From Bombyx mori (taxonomy: Eukaryota; Arthropoda; Insecta; Lepidoptera; Bombycidae): 64,000 nucleotides of DNA. Made by a program: the position numbers and the translations under genes. Position 1 is the stretch's first letter. Every line of letters begins with the position of its first letter. The stretch is from NCBI RefSeq assembly GCF_030269925.1, contig NC_085109.1:6076001-6140000 (forward strand), given 5' to 3'. This document shows, one piece after another, positions 1 through 12,300 of the stretch. The notes below the pieces were generated by a model that was not told the DNA's origin, ran no database searches, and saw only the letters and a list, made by a program, of their open reading frames with translations.

Positions 1-547
1 TCAGTCCAACGTTTTCCCGAGTTGATTCATAAAAGGAACGAACAATAACGTAAAACTCAAAAGTCATATTCAGACAAAAGATTTTATGAGTACAAAACCC
101 TCGGGAAACTACTTCAAGTAAAAGTAACAATTTTATCACAAAACAACAAAGTCTGTATGTTGAAAGTTGAACAAATTTTTGGCTACTTTAGATCTAAAAA
201 GTTTGTGATTAGAAACACTACATCTAGTTTATTACATTCTTTTTACAATTTCTGAAGTTTCAAAAGAAACGTATCAGAAGTTAGGAATCGTGTTTATTTG
301 CAAAAATATATATACAAAAGTTAAAAATGAGTATATTCACCTAAATTCTGATAAAGAATAACAATGTAGCTAACATTTTGATGTGAAAACATTTGTGATA
401 AAGGCAATTTATAAAACAAATCGGAGCCTGCCCCCCAAGCATTCACTTCTAATAAAAATTGTGTTGGAGTGTGTAATCATTGTGTATTACGAACAACGGC
501 AAAATGAACTATAAGAAAGATGTAAGCGGAAGGAAAAGTGATGATAA

Positions 548-742
548 ATGATTAAAGGGATGCTTAGATGGTTCTTTCACGTCGGAAAGATGAATGAAAT
601 AGGATTACAAAGGGTGCGAGAAAAGGCGAAGTCGGATAGGAGTGTCTGCGAGGGTCGGGCTCATAGAACATACTTCGATCTAATAAGAAAAAAAATTGAG
701 TTTGAGCTGTACGAAGTACATACTACGAATGGAAATGTCTGA
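548..742 (+). pseudogene. Decayed C-terminal tail of a retroelement reverse transcriptase
   Basis: This short open frame has the pattern LRWFFHVGKMNE followed by a basic stretch and TYFDLIRKK. That resembles the post-RT tail common in insect LINE proteins (LRWFGHV-x-RM ... GRGRPR.TY.DLI). The glycine of the GH motif is replaced by F, and the frame stops early. No partner ORF is visible upstream. It could be a chance match, and it is not a host gene I would defend. Confidence 0.3.
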
Positions 743-1554
743 ATTCGACGCAAACAAAGTGATAGAGGAAGATTCACAAAAAGTGTACATAAGTGTATCC
801 AATGATAAACAAGTTTGCGAAATGAAGATTTTAATACGCTTTTATTAGCTTCAGACATACGTATGTTAGTATGTAACGGAATCTTTGAACGTGATTTTGA
901 CCCCCTTCAAAACGTCGGATTAACTCGAAATTTGGTATACTTATTAAGGACCTATGATAACCCAATAAAAAAAATAAAAAAAATAATTGAAAAAATTGAA
1001 ATTCAACTAAATAATGGAAATAAATAATCGTTTAAAAAAACTAAAAAAAATCGCTTTTATAGAAAATCCAACTAAAAAATAGATAATAAATTTTAATAAA
1101 TTTGAATTAAAAATAGTGTAATAATAAATAGATAAATTGTAGTATTAACGCGTATTTAGTGTATAACTCGCAGCTTTTAAATTCTAAAGGGTACATAACT
1201 CATTTTCGAACTTAAATAACATCTTGAAGGCACTTAACTGACTTGAAAGATAAACGTCTCTTATCTTCAGATTTACATAACTTTGGCTTTCGAATTATAT
1301 TTTAAACTCGATTTACATTTAAACGAGTGAACTTGGCGGGGTATTGCATCCAATCTGCATTTACTTCTCGAATATACGTCCGAAACTCGTCTCTGGTTGT
1401 TTAACTCTCTCTACCTCTGTTAATAATACCTTTTGTTAATAAGATTACTTCTATTATAATTGTTCATTTTAATATCAAACCAAATACAAATTGTAAATAA
1501 ATTGGGAAATTTAAACATATACTTAAAATAATTCGAAGAATACGTTTAAAAAAA

Positions 1555-1675
1555 AAAATTTTTTTTTGTATTGCCCAAGCAGGCAGACGATCATACGAGC
1601 CACCTGATGGTAAGTGGTTACCGTCGTTCATGGACGTCAGCAATGCCTAGCCGCTGCCTACCGCTTACCGATTAG
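1555..1675 (-). repeat. Dispersed retroposon tail fragment
   Basis: A T-run is followed by TATTGCCCAAGCAGGCAGACG and a segment with CACCTGATGGTAAGTGGTTACC, a phrase I recognise as a common lepidopteran retroposon 3' end. The T-run on the + strand implies a poly(A) tail on the - strand. The family name is not certain. Confidence 0.45.
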
Positions 1676-3202
1676 GCGCTAAAAGTTAATTTTTTTTGGG
1701 TTTTGTACATCTCATCCTTTTTTAGTTTTGTACATTAATTATACTCTCGTTACTGTATGCTGTTTTTGTTAAACAAACTGAAACCTAAAGCAGACGACTG
1801 TGCTCCGTAAATGCTATGCGGTTGAACTGGACAACATACATATATAAAAACAAGCTTAGCGTATTTTTGGCGATTGACCAAATACGCGTCGGACTTGCAT
1901 TATCATGTTGGAAAACAACGACCTTACGATTTGCCAATTCTGACAGTTCACTCTGGATCGCCCTTGTTGTTTCTCCCGAGATCTCGTACGATTAAGCTAT
2001 TTCTTTTTTTTTTTCTCCAGTAACGGGTCCTTTCACAAATGAACCAGCTTTGGGAAAGATGTGTAGATGTATTAGCATTATCCTCCGTGTGTCGTATTCC
2101 TCAGTTCTGAGGGTCGTGACCTTTACTGAGCACTTTTGTCAGGACTATGTTCTTCCATTCACTTCTGTCCTCCGCGCAGTGGATAGCGACATTGATGCTG
2201 GATTCCAAAGTCGTCTTAATCTGATCGGACCAGCGCATGGGACTACGCCCCTTAGGCCTATTTCCTTCCACTTTGCCGGTGATGAGAAGTCTTTCGAGAT
2301 TGTCATTATATCAGATGAAATTTGAAGTCAGCGTGAATGCCACCGGAGCTTTTCTTTTGATTTGGAAATAAATATTCGTAACTTGTACAAGATTTCTTAT
2401 AAATATGAATTTTGCTATTCGCTTTTTTTACGATGCGATCGTGACTCTGTATGTTTTGTAGCCGTTTTCCTAATGCAATTAAAGCTACGGTCTCATGTCT
2501 TAAGTAACCGCTGGTATGGGCGCTGAACAACAAAACTAAAGAGTCGTCGGTTTTTTTAAATACATGTAACCTCTATACGATTCATGACATAAATCTTAAA
2601 AGAGGTTAATATGTTATAAAGATGACACAAATGGTAATTTGAATATTGAAACATTAAAAGAACGAACATTAGATATATTAAAACATTTTTTGAATATTGA
2701 AATATAAAATAACTGACTGTTGTTGCTTGATATTATATTGACATTTCTTCTCTTGTTTTTACTTGTTAAGTTTGAATTTCAAAGTATGTTTTCATTAGGT
2801 ATCCTTTTTATTTTTATTATTGTATTCCATCTTCGGGCCGATGAATTGCCAATGTTATGTTCGCCATTATTGTCACATGCATCAGGCCATAAATTAAATA
2901 GTTTTATTTTCAATGTTAAATGTTTGTGATGTGGCAGTACTTTTTTAAATTAAATAAATAAATAAATAAAATAAAAAAACATAAAAACTGGTGAAGCAAT
3001 CAATAGCTTTAAATGTTGTATCTCTTTATAGAGCAACTCAGTTTGTGCTATAGTTTTACTAGGCTAAACTTTATTTTAATCTGAATAAAATAATGCATTT
3101 TAATATATGTACATATTTATAAAACTTTTTTAAATGATTTGATATTTTTTTTAATTAATTTGCTTATTTGTATTTAAATGATTTTTTATGTGTTTTCTTC
3201 AG

Positions 3203-3361
3203 GTACTTCTAGTCCATGAAGCATCGAAAGGTAGTTTCTCTCGAGTCTTCGATCTCGAAGCTGGCGACGATTCCGACCCCGGTTCTCCGCGAACTTCACC
3301 CTACGAGAGTCGATTTCCTATTAATATAGGTATTACGGGCTACGTGGCTACTACGGGAGAA
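3203..3361 (+). CDS. Pde11: PDE11 exon a: GAF-B segment
   Basis: Fifty-three codons in phase 0 between TTCTTCAG and GTAAGT. They encode [20 protein letters not shown], a Ser/Pro-rich loop, and [14 protein letters not shown], the conserved GAF ligand-pocket region. The loop (residues about 23-37, rich in D, S, P) is the least conserved part. It is the first exon I can recognise, and 9.8 kb of intron follow. Confidence 0.88.
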
Positions 3362-6300
3362 GTAAGTCGATAAGATTATCTTGAAAAAAAAAAAGATATT
3401 GAAACTCGTAACACTGACTTTTTGGTTTTTTTATTTTTTTTCTTATTACTTAGACGGGTGGACGAGCTCACAGCCTACCTGGTGCTAAGTGGTTACTGGA
3501 GCCCATAGACATCTACAACGTTAATGCGCCACCCATATTGAGGTACAAGTTCTAAGGTCTCAATTATAGTTACAACGGCTTTTTTTTTTTTTTTTTTTTT
3601 TTCGGGCCGGGGGCCGAACCTCCTACGAGGTCCCCGCGCCTAGGGGGCGCGCGGGGTATGTGAGACTCAACGATCTGCAGGTGTTGAGAGCAGATCGCGG
3701 GCCCAAGGATTTTAGGGCCCACCCACTAAACGACTCCCCTGCACTCTTACACCCGACGTCCGATCTCCGTCCGGGGTCAGAACCCGTTCAGAGTAGGGGG
3801 GTTCCCGCGGTCAACACTACAACCAGACACGCGGCGCCACCCCGAGGACGCCCGACTGACGGGTCGTCGAGGCGATAGTCGACGACCAACGACGTCAGTC
3901 TCCGCGGTACGGCGGCCCTACCAGGCCGCCCGGGCGGTGCCGCTGGTGTTCCGGGATACCCCGCTGGGCCAGAACCAGCCTGCCGGGTCGGAACGCGATA
4001 CACCGCCGACCGGGTTGCTCTTCAACAGTATGTTCGGCGACGACAGCGACGACGAAAATGCGGACCGCATCGCAGTCCGCAGCCGCCGACGCGCCGTCCC
4101 GTCCTCCTGGTGCCAGCGCGCTAGAGTGACGGTAGCGTGCGGCGCAGCCTCAACCCCCTTAGGTCGCCCCGTGACCATCACCGGGAGGAGACTGCCTCCT
4201 CATAGGGGCTGGAGCTGGACAAACGCCCTCCTCCGGCCCCCGGCCCGACGGCGGCGGCACGGCGCCGAGAGGGAAGAAGAGCTCTCCCTCTCCCGTTCCG
4301 CCGCCTCCTTCTGCGAGATGGTGGACTCGCAGAAGTCGAGCATCGCCTGCCAGGACTCGTCGCTGCCGAGCATCGTAGCCACGACGGTCGGAAGCGACAA
4401 GTCCGGTCCTATTTTTGCAACGAGGACGCGGCGCTGCTCCGCGAAAGCGGGGCAGTACGCGAGCGTGTGCTCCGCCGTGTCCTCGTTGCAGCCACTGCAG
4501 TGGTGGCACTTCGGAGTCGGCTCCCTCCGGGCGACGAGGTGCAGGTAGCGACCGAAACAGCCGTGTCCCGTGAGCACCTGCGTCGCTCGGAAGGTGAGAC
4601 GTCCTCGGTCGCGATTCACCCAGTCCGAGAGGACCGGGCGGATCGCCTCGACGGTCCGTCGCCCGTAGGCGGGGTCCGCCAGGCGGCGAGACCACGCCTC
4701 GAGCACGGAACGCCGAGATTGAAGCTTCCGCGCTCGAACTTCCGCCGCGCCAGGACGCGGCTCCCCCCTGGAGCGGAGATCGCATCGCCACGCGTAATCC
4801 GCAGCGAGCGCCTCCGCTTCCAAGTCCCAGGGAGGCGTCCCAGCTAGCACGCACGCCGCCTCGAACGAGACGGTGCGGTATCCACGAACCGCCCTGACCG
4901 CAATCGCGCGCTGCGGACGTCGCAACGCCGCAACGTTGTCGCGGGTCAGGGCGTGGCACCACACGGGAGCCCCGTACAGTGCCATCGACCGCACCACCCC
5001 CGTGTAGAGGCGGCGCACCACCACGTCAGGCCCCCCGACGTTCGGCAACAGCCGACTCAGCGAGCCGGCGGCCGCCATCAGTCGGGGACCTAATCTCTCA
5101 AAGTGAGCGCGGAAGCTCCAACGACCGTCCAGTACGAGACCGAGGTACCGCAACCCTGTCGCCTCGATCTCGACGCGAACGCCTCCGATCACGAGGTGGG
5201 CCCCCTGAGGCGGCGCTCTCCGGGCCCCGTGGAACAACAGGGCCTGGGATTTATCGAGCGCCACCTCCAGACCCAGCCTTCGGATCCTGCCGATGACGAA
5301 GGCCACCCCCGCGCAGGAAAAACGGGCAGACTCTCGCAAGTCCCTCCCCCGGGCCACGACCAAAGTGTCGTCCGCGTAGCAAACTACGCTCAGACCCGGG
5401 AGAGGAGTGCTTAGGGCGCCACGCAAGACCCAGTCGTAGCCGATGTTCCACAAGAGAGGGCCAAGGACCGACCCCTGTGGAACACCGCGCTGGACGGGGA
5501 AGCGGAGCACCGCCCCACCGTGCCCGGTGCACACGACCGACCTGTCCTCGAGGTAGGACCCGATCAGCCGACGGAGATACGCAGGGACGCCGTGATACTC
5601 CAGCGCCCCTGCGATCACCGACCAGGGCAAGGTGTTGAACGCGTTGGCGATGTCAAGAGACACCGCCAGTGCAACCCCGCCCCGGCCGACAGCCTCATCA
5701 GAGAGGGCACGCACGCGCATCACCGCGTCGATGGTCGAGCGGCCCTCCCTGAATCCGAACTGCTCCGCTGACAGATCGGGACCCACCCCCGTCAGATGCT
5801 GGACGATGCGGGCGGCCACCACCCGCTCGAGCAGTTTTCCCGCCTCGTCCAGCAACACGATGGGACGATACCCCGCAGGTGAGTCCGCAGGGCGTCCCTC
5901 CTTCCTCAGCAGGACAAGTCTGCCCGTCTTCCACTGCTTTGGAAACCGTCCCGACTCGAGGCAGGCTTCAAAGAGCCGCACGAGCCGGTCCCCAAGGGCA
6001 CCGAAGGCCAAATCCCAAACCCGACCGTGAACACCGTCAGGGCCGGGGGCCGCGTCTTTCCTCCGCATCCTCGACACGGCCGCACGAATCTCCTCCTCCG
6101 AGATGCTCGGAGGGACCACCTCAGCAGGGGCATCACCGCTCACGTCATTGCGTGGCGGCACGCCCATGAAGGGGGGCTCGAAGTCCCTCTCCATCCGCGG
6201 GAACAGCCCGGAGACAATATCCCGCAGCTGCTGAGGCTGGAGACGCTCCGTCACCGGGAGCGCCCACGGTCGCAATTTCTTGCGTACCGTCTGGTACGGG

Positions 6301-9300
6301 CGCCCCCAGGGGTCCTGATCGAGCGTCTCCAGGAGCGTCTTCATGCTCTGAGACTTGGCCTCGCCGATGGCCCGCCGCAGAGCCTCTTGCTTCTCACGGC
6401 AGTCGGCATGCAGGCGGGCCGCCACCTCCGCGAAATCTGTATCGCAAAGACGGCGACGGCGGTGGCGGGCGCTTCGGCGGCGTGCCCGCACGCACTCCTC
6501 TCTGAGGAGTGCGATCGCGGGCGTCCACCAATACGCACCGCCACGTGAAGCACGACCGCTGACCCGGGGCATCGCAGCATCGCAGACGCGACGCATCGTA
6601 CCCCGGAACCAGTCGGCCTCCAACTCCACGTCCACTAGACGCGCGGGCATCGGCGCCCACGCGGCCACAGTGGCCGCCTCCACCGCGAGCACCTTATTCA
6701 GGCGCTTCAGTGCCCATCGCGGGAATAATCGGGGGGTACTACGCGGGAGCTCCTCCTCGCCGCGGGCGTCTTCGGCCGGCGCGTTCAACGAGGTGGAAAC
6801 GGAGAGCTCGAATCGGACAAACCGATGGTCCGAGAGCGTCTCCGCCCCCTCGAGGACACGCCAGCCACGGACACGGCGCGCGGCGGACGGAGACGCGAAC
6901 GACACGTCCACGTGTGATTCCCCGTTCCACCGCACGCAGGTCGCGACCGAACCTCTGTTTAGAAGACAGAGGCCGGTCGCGAAGGCCCACTCCGACAGGA
7001 ACTCGCCACGCGAGTCCGTGCGGGGGGAGCCCCACGCTGTGCATTTAGCATTGAGGTCCCCCGCTAGTATCACCGGGCGAGACTCGAAGCGATGAACCAA
7101 CGCCTCGAGCCCACCCAGGAACCGCTCGAACTCGGCGAGACTCCTGTTCGGAGAGAAGTACACCCCGATCACGACGGTTTCGTCAACCCTAACTACGACA
7201 TACCCGGATCCCCTGGCCACCATTCCAAGGGGGGGCAATGCCGCTGACTGTCGCATCACGATCGCCACGGATCCATCAACATCTCCGGCCCAGGAATCCT
7301 CCCGGTCGGGAGGTACGAAGTATGGCTCCGCGACGATCGCGATGTCGATGAACCACTCCGCCATGGTGTGGACGAGGAGATCCTGCGCCCTGGCGGAGTG
7401 GTTCACGTTCGCTTGAAGGAAGCGATGGACGTGATCCATTATTGAGGTGTCACGTCCATCGCTCCCTCGTCTTCCGTCCCGCCTTGCGGCCCGAGGGCCG
7501 CGGCGGGAACTGACCGGCCGGCTGTTTCACACGCAGCCGGCTCTTCCTCTATCTTCTTTTTCTTTTTTCCGCCACGCCTCCTCTTAGTGGAGGAGGGTGC
7601 GGAAAGACAGGCCGGACCCCCGGCCCGATGATCGGCCCGCCGCTTCACTGCGTCGCACAACACGCAGTGCGGTGCGGCAGCGGTGCAGGAGGCTGCCTTG
7701 TGTCCGGGCTGACCGCAGCGAAAGCAAAGTCCGCTGCGATCCACAGACGACGGGCACCTGGCGAGGCCGTGCCCGGTGCCAAAGCACCGGAGGCATCGCC
7801 ATGGACGTGCCTCCTGCAGCTGTACGTGGGCTATCACCCAACCCACGCGCAGCTTTCCCGGCGAGTCGGCAGGCCGACCCTGTGGAGGCGTGGCCAAGAG
7901 GATGGCAGCCTGCACAGGGCAACGCGCCCACACAGTGAAGGTCCCAGAGTAACAACTCCGGAGCTCTCCCACCTTCACCTGTGCGAGGGCGCAGTTACCC
8001 TGCGATGCGATAGCGGCGGCCACTTCCACCTTAGTGGCGCACTCATCCAGGCCCGTCACTTTAATCTCTGCCATCCTGACGGGCCTTTCGATTCGCACGA
8101 CTTGCGAGTCCGGCAGGATTTCGCGAAGCCGGGTCGCCAGTTTGTCCGCAGCCACGCCGGAGTCGGCACCGGGACATTCAAGCAGCCGAGCCCCGTTGGC
8201 CGTGTGCCGGACTCGGATGCCACCCTCTACGCCTATAGCGTCTATATCTACGCTACAGCGCGCCTGGGCCATCACCTCCCCGTAAGTGAGGCCTTTTTCC
8301 TTCGCAGCCGGCAGCAGCTCTAAAACGACTGCCGCCGACCGTGGGGCGCGCGGTTTCCTTGGCTTCCGCCCCTTCTTCTTAGTCCCAGCTACCGTTCGAC
8401 CCATAGCCTGGGGAGCGGCGGCCGCAGGGACGAGCCGTGGGTCAAGTGAGGCTTGCGCTTTCCTTCCACCCCGCCTCACCACGGTCGTCCACGCCTCGTT
8501 CATGTTGGACGGGGCGGGGGGTAGTGGACGTGGCTGGGGGGTCTGCGCCTGCTTGGTGGCGTTCATGCCCCTCTTCTGCTTTGCGCGGCTCCTACCAGGC
8601 CCCGCTTTTGCTGTTTGAAGTGGGGCAGGAGCGGCGGTCGGCGACCTTGCGGGCACTCGCCTGCTAGCAGACTTGACCGGTGTGGGCAAGTTAGCCAGCG
8701 CGCGCGTCGCGGGTGCTGCACTCACTTTGGTCGCTGTGGCTTTTGAAGGCGCTGGTGCCGCCACTGTTCCGCGTGACGATGGTATCGTCGCGGGGCGCTC
8801 GTGCGCCAGCAATGGCCTCGCGCGCTCAACATTGGAGGTGCGGGCCTCCAGGATCATGAGTTTCCGCTTCAGCTCCTCGATTTCCTTATCCTTTTCCTCC
8901 AGAATGTCAACTTGGGGGGGTGGCGGAAGTATAGAGTTGCTCTGGCAACCTACGACCCCGTCGAGGGTCGCACGCATATTTGTCAGCTCCTCTCTCACAC
9001 GCACGCTTTCCATCTTTAGCTCCCCATTTTCTGCCTGCAGCCGCTCTAGTTGCGACCGCAGGTTGGCTACCTCCTCCGTGCTTGTGCGCTGAAGGAAAGC
9101 CTCCAGATACTCTTCCAGGGTGGCGGCTACGCACTTCAGGGCCCGGACGTACGTGCCCTTCAAAGAGCCTGACTTGGCCGCCACTGAGGAGACAATTTCC
9201 TTCAGCACGTGGAACTTTCCTCCGGGGTCATCTTGATCTATCTCCGTGAGGGAGCGGGTCAGCCGCTCAACCTCACCTTCTCGGGTCCGTTCCGCTGTCC

Positions 9301-12300
9301 GACAGCGGGGGGCATCGGTACGCTTCGAAGGCGTAGCAGTTGGTACGCTATAAGTCAGCCTCAACTCCTGACTACGTTCCATGGCGGAACACACCGCAGT
9401 GTTTACTGGCCCTTCCTCGACCGCCATGAATTTGGCGGGTGCGGGTTCAGCCTCCGACGAGTCGGAAGGAGCGGTAGTCGCCGGTCGTTGGACCGTCTTT
9501 CGCTTCCTCCGAGTCCTTGGGTCAGCCTGGTTTCGGCTGATATACCGCCCGGCGCTGTCTTGCAGGAACAGCGGCGACTCTCGACCGCTAGATGCATATC
9601 CCCTTGCGGAGCTTCGCGTCGAGCGTAGTGAGAGCGCGCTGTCACAGCGCTCAGGGTGCACGAATGGGACCCTCTCCCTTTCGCGGTTCGTGTTACCGCC
9701 TCCTACGTCTTGGCAATTGTTGCCCCCCCCAGAATACGAGGGGCTGCGTGCCTCCGATTGCTCGGAGGCACGGAGGGATTCTCCTCCCGCTGAGCGGGAG
9801 GTACCCTCCTGGGGTAATTTCTCTTTGCAATTGTCCATATTCATGATTTTCCTTTCTTATTTAACCAGGGGTGAGGTCCCCTGGGATCGGGTGATGCCCT
9901 CGGGACTGGACTCCCTCCAGCCATTCATCCCATCGCCGGGCATCGGAGCTTAGGATTGGGGCATTTTTTATAGAGGTTTACGTCCTCGCGACCCCGTACC
10001 TTGCGGCAGCGGCCACCGTCCCCCACGGAGTGGGGATTACGGGTTGGCCGGAAGTCTACCGAGTGCACAGGGCAACTCAGCAGACAACCGCCCGACGCTC
10101 GATACGAGCAACCACGGAGCCACGCCGGTGAACCGGTACCCCCCATATCTGGGGGGCGTTCCCCTGTAGCCGAAGCCGGGGACATGGCAACCAACGGCCA
10201 GCAGTCGCAGAAATGCAACGCCAGCTCCCTCCTACCACAACGGGGCACAGGGTGCCACCGCTCACGGCATGCCGGCGGACCGGTGCCATTGGAAGCTGCG
10301 TTCTCCAGAAGGAGCACTCTTCACTTGGTGAAGAGTGTGGAGGGCGCAGTCCTTCCGCTCCTCCTAGTGCTGGTTTGGTCCGCGTCATCCGATCTCTTTC
10401 GTTGCAAAGCCTAGCTAAACTATCCTAATCCTAAACCTAAACCTAAACCTTAACCTAATCCTAAACCTAGGACCTTAACCTACACCTAAACCTAATCCTA
10501 AGCCTAGGACCTAAACCTAAGAATCCTTGCAACGAAAAAGATCGGACGATACCTCTGGGAATGTCGCCCAGAGGATCCCGTGATCCGCCACCTACGGACG
10601 CGCCCGGTGGAAGTCCAACATCTCCCTCGCAGACGGGGCCCACAGCACGCAATGATTGCGTGCTGTGGGCCCCGCCCAGATCCCGGGATAGTTACAACGG
10701 CTGCCCTAACCTTCAAACCGAAACGCATATTACTGCTTCACGGCAGAAATAGGCAGGGTGGTGGTACCTACCCGCGCGGACTCACAAGACGTCCTACCAC
10801 CAGCTAACTACCACGTAACGTAAATAAATAAATAAACGATAAACAACTGCTTAGAATAATATTTTGTAAGTGTTAAGTTTCTTTTGTTATGCTTTTATGT
10901 TGTTTATGTTTATGTATTGTGTGTGTTCGTCTTCTCAAAGTCGACATTAACATAGTGATTATATTCAGTAATAATAATGGGTTCGTTGTGATAAACATCA
11001 TCGAAAGCACGTTCTGTGTATTGAAAATAAACAAGACATTTTGGCGGCTGATGAACAATAAAATTTCTTTACTTTTTGTCCAAAGTACATATTCAGCAAA
11101 TTTTGAAAAAAAAAATTTAAAACACACACACACATGCACATTAAATAATAAATAAAAACACCTGTGCTTGAAAATCTCCGAGTCGCAACTAGAGTTAGTT
11201 TTATCACAGCCTAGGTATATACAAAGCCCTGAATAACAAGTAAAATAGTCTACCTGAGCCCATAGACATCTACAACGTAAATGCGCCACCCATTTTGAGA
11301 TACAAGTTCTATCTAATGTCTCAAGTATAGTTACAACAGCAGCCCCACTCTTCAAACCGAAACGCATTACTGCTTCACGGTAGAAATAAGCAGGGTGGTG
11401 GTACCACCAGCTGTTGCAAAGTACGACTGCGCACGGCCCTTTGTTGTGTGAGTGACCAATCTGTATACGCGTCAATGTAGACTCTGGCCGTTTTCCAATT
11501 ACAGCACAAGAGCGAATTATGCGGCATAATGCTCAACTAAGCTTCAGCATAATTCGGCATTGTGCGTCACTGAGTCGCATATTAATTAACCATTACTTAA
11601 TGGTAATTTTCCAATTAACCATTACTTAATGGTAATTTTCTAATTACAGAGCACAATGCGACTCAGTGACGACGCACAATGCCGAATTATGCTGAAGCTT
11701 AGTTGAGCATTATGCCGCATAATGCGCTCTTGTGCTGTAATTGGAAAACGGCCTATATGTACCTAGTGTACCGCTCCGTCGACTACACACACTAACGTTA
11801 ATGTGTATTTACGATTACAACTACAAATAAAGGCCACGCGCGCTCGTACTCTGCAACAACTATAGTTGATAACATTCGGGCGTTTGAGAAAGTTTTAACA
11901 CGTGTCATGATCGATCTCATTAAGGGCGCCCGCAGTATACATGGATAACGGAATCGTTTCCTGTATTGGAAAAGTTTTCGTTTTCGTCGAACATTTCTAG
12001 AACTTTAACTTGTACCATGACAGTTTGAAGGATTCTCGAGTCGAGTTTCTTGGGTAACTAAAATAATTCGGCTCATGTTTCGGCATTTACTGATGCAGTA
12101 TTTCCTTAGTGCATCATCTATATCGTAGATGTTACTGGTGGTAGGACATCTTGTGAGTCCGCACGGGTAGGTACCACCACCCTGCCTATTTCCGCCGTGA
12201 AGCAGTAATGCGTTTCGGTTTGAAGGGCGGGGTAGCCGCTGTAACTATACTTGAGACCTTAGAACTTATATCTAAAGGTGGGTGGCGCATTTACGTTGTA

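Larger units (their letters stand above)
1..3202. other. Upstream intron sequence of the PDE11-like gene; no exon recognised
   Basis: AT-rich sequence with no exon I can recognise. It probably lies inside the intron before the first visible PDE11 exon, because that exon begins in mid-domain at an AG acceptor. It holds a decayed reverse-transcriptase tail (548-742), a LINE/SINE tail fragment (about 1555-1675), a repeat fragment (about 2085-2310) that resembles 42290-42460, and an AAAT microsatellite at 2950-2980. Confidence 0.5.
3580..10687 (-). mobile_element. Full-length R1-clade non-LTR retrotransposon (about 7.1 kb)
   Basis: The element is bounded by a perfect 14-bp target duplication, with a poly(T) run (poly(A) on the sense strand) at the low end. 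Reading on the - strand there is an 843-nt 5' UTR rich in hairpins, ORF1 (gag-like), ORF2 (endonuclease plus reverse transcriptase), then a 620-nt 3' UTR. Both ORFs are uninterrupted, so the copy is young or still competent. It is GC-rich against an AT-rich host. R1-clade placement rests on the N-terminal phrase [15 protein letters not shown], the APE-type endonuclease, YADD reverse transcriptase and the C-terminal CCHC motif. The host site is a Bm1-like SINE rather than rDNA. It could belong to any unnamed or named R1-clade family; a library search would decide. Confidence 0.88.
9845..10687 (-). promoter_or_regulatory. LINE 5' UTR with hairpins and a telomere-like array
   Basis: This is an untranslated leader of 843 nt. 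From the 5' end on the sense strand it contains a 41-nt near-perfect palindrome (10634-10674), an 8-bp hairpin (10552-10574), a 22-bp imperfect stem whose loop is a TTAGG-like array (10388-10546), and a 10-bp hairpin (10315-10337). R1-clade LINEs carry an internal promoter at the element 5' end, so this is where one would lie; no core promoter motif is recognised. Confidence 0.65.

Noticed and set aside
3660..9953. Many long ORFs on the + strand and in other - strand frames across the R1-clade LINE
   Set aside because: GC-rich shadows of ORF1 and ORF2 with no motifs of their own.
10424..10521. Chromosome end or interstitial telomere
   Set aside because: The units are degenerate with period six and lie inside a LINE bounded by a target duplication.
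10500..10687. HDV-like ribozyme at the LINE 5' end
   Set aside because: I could not form a seven-base P1 with the correct nesting; the visible repeats of CGGGATC are direct, not complementary.
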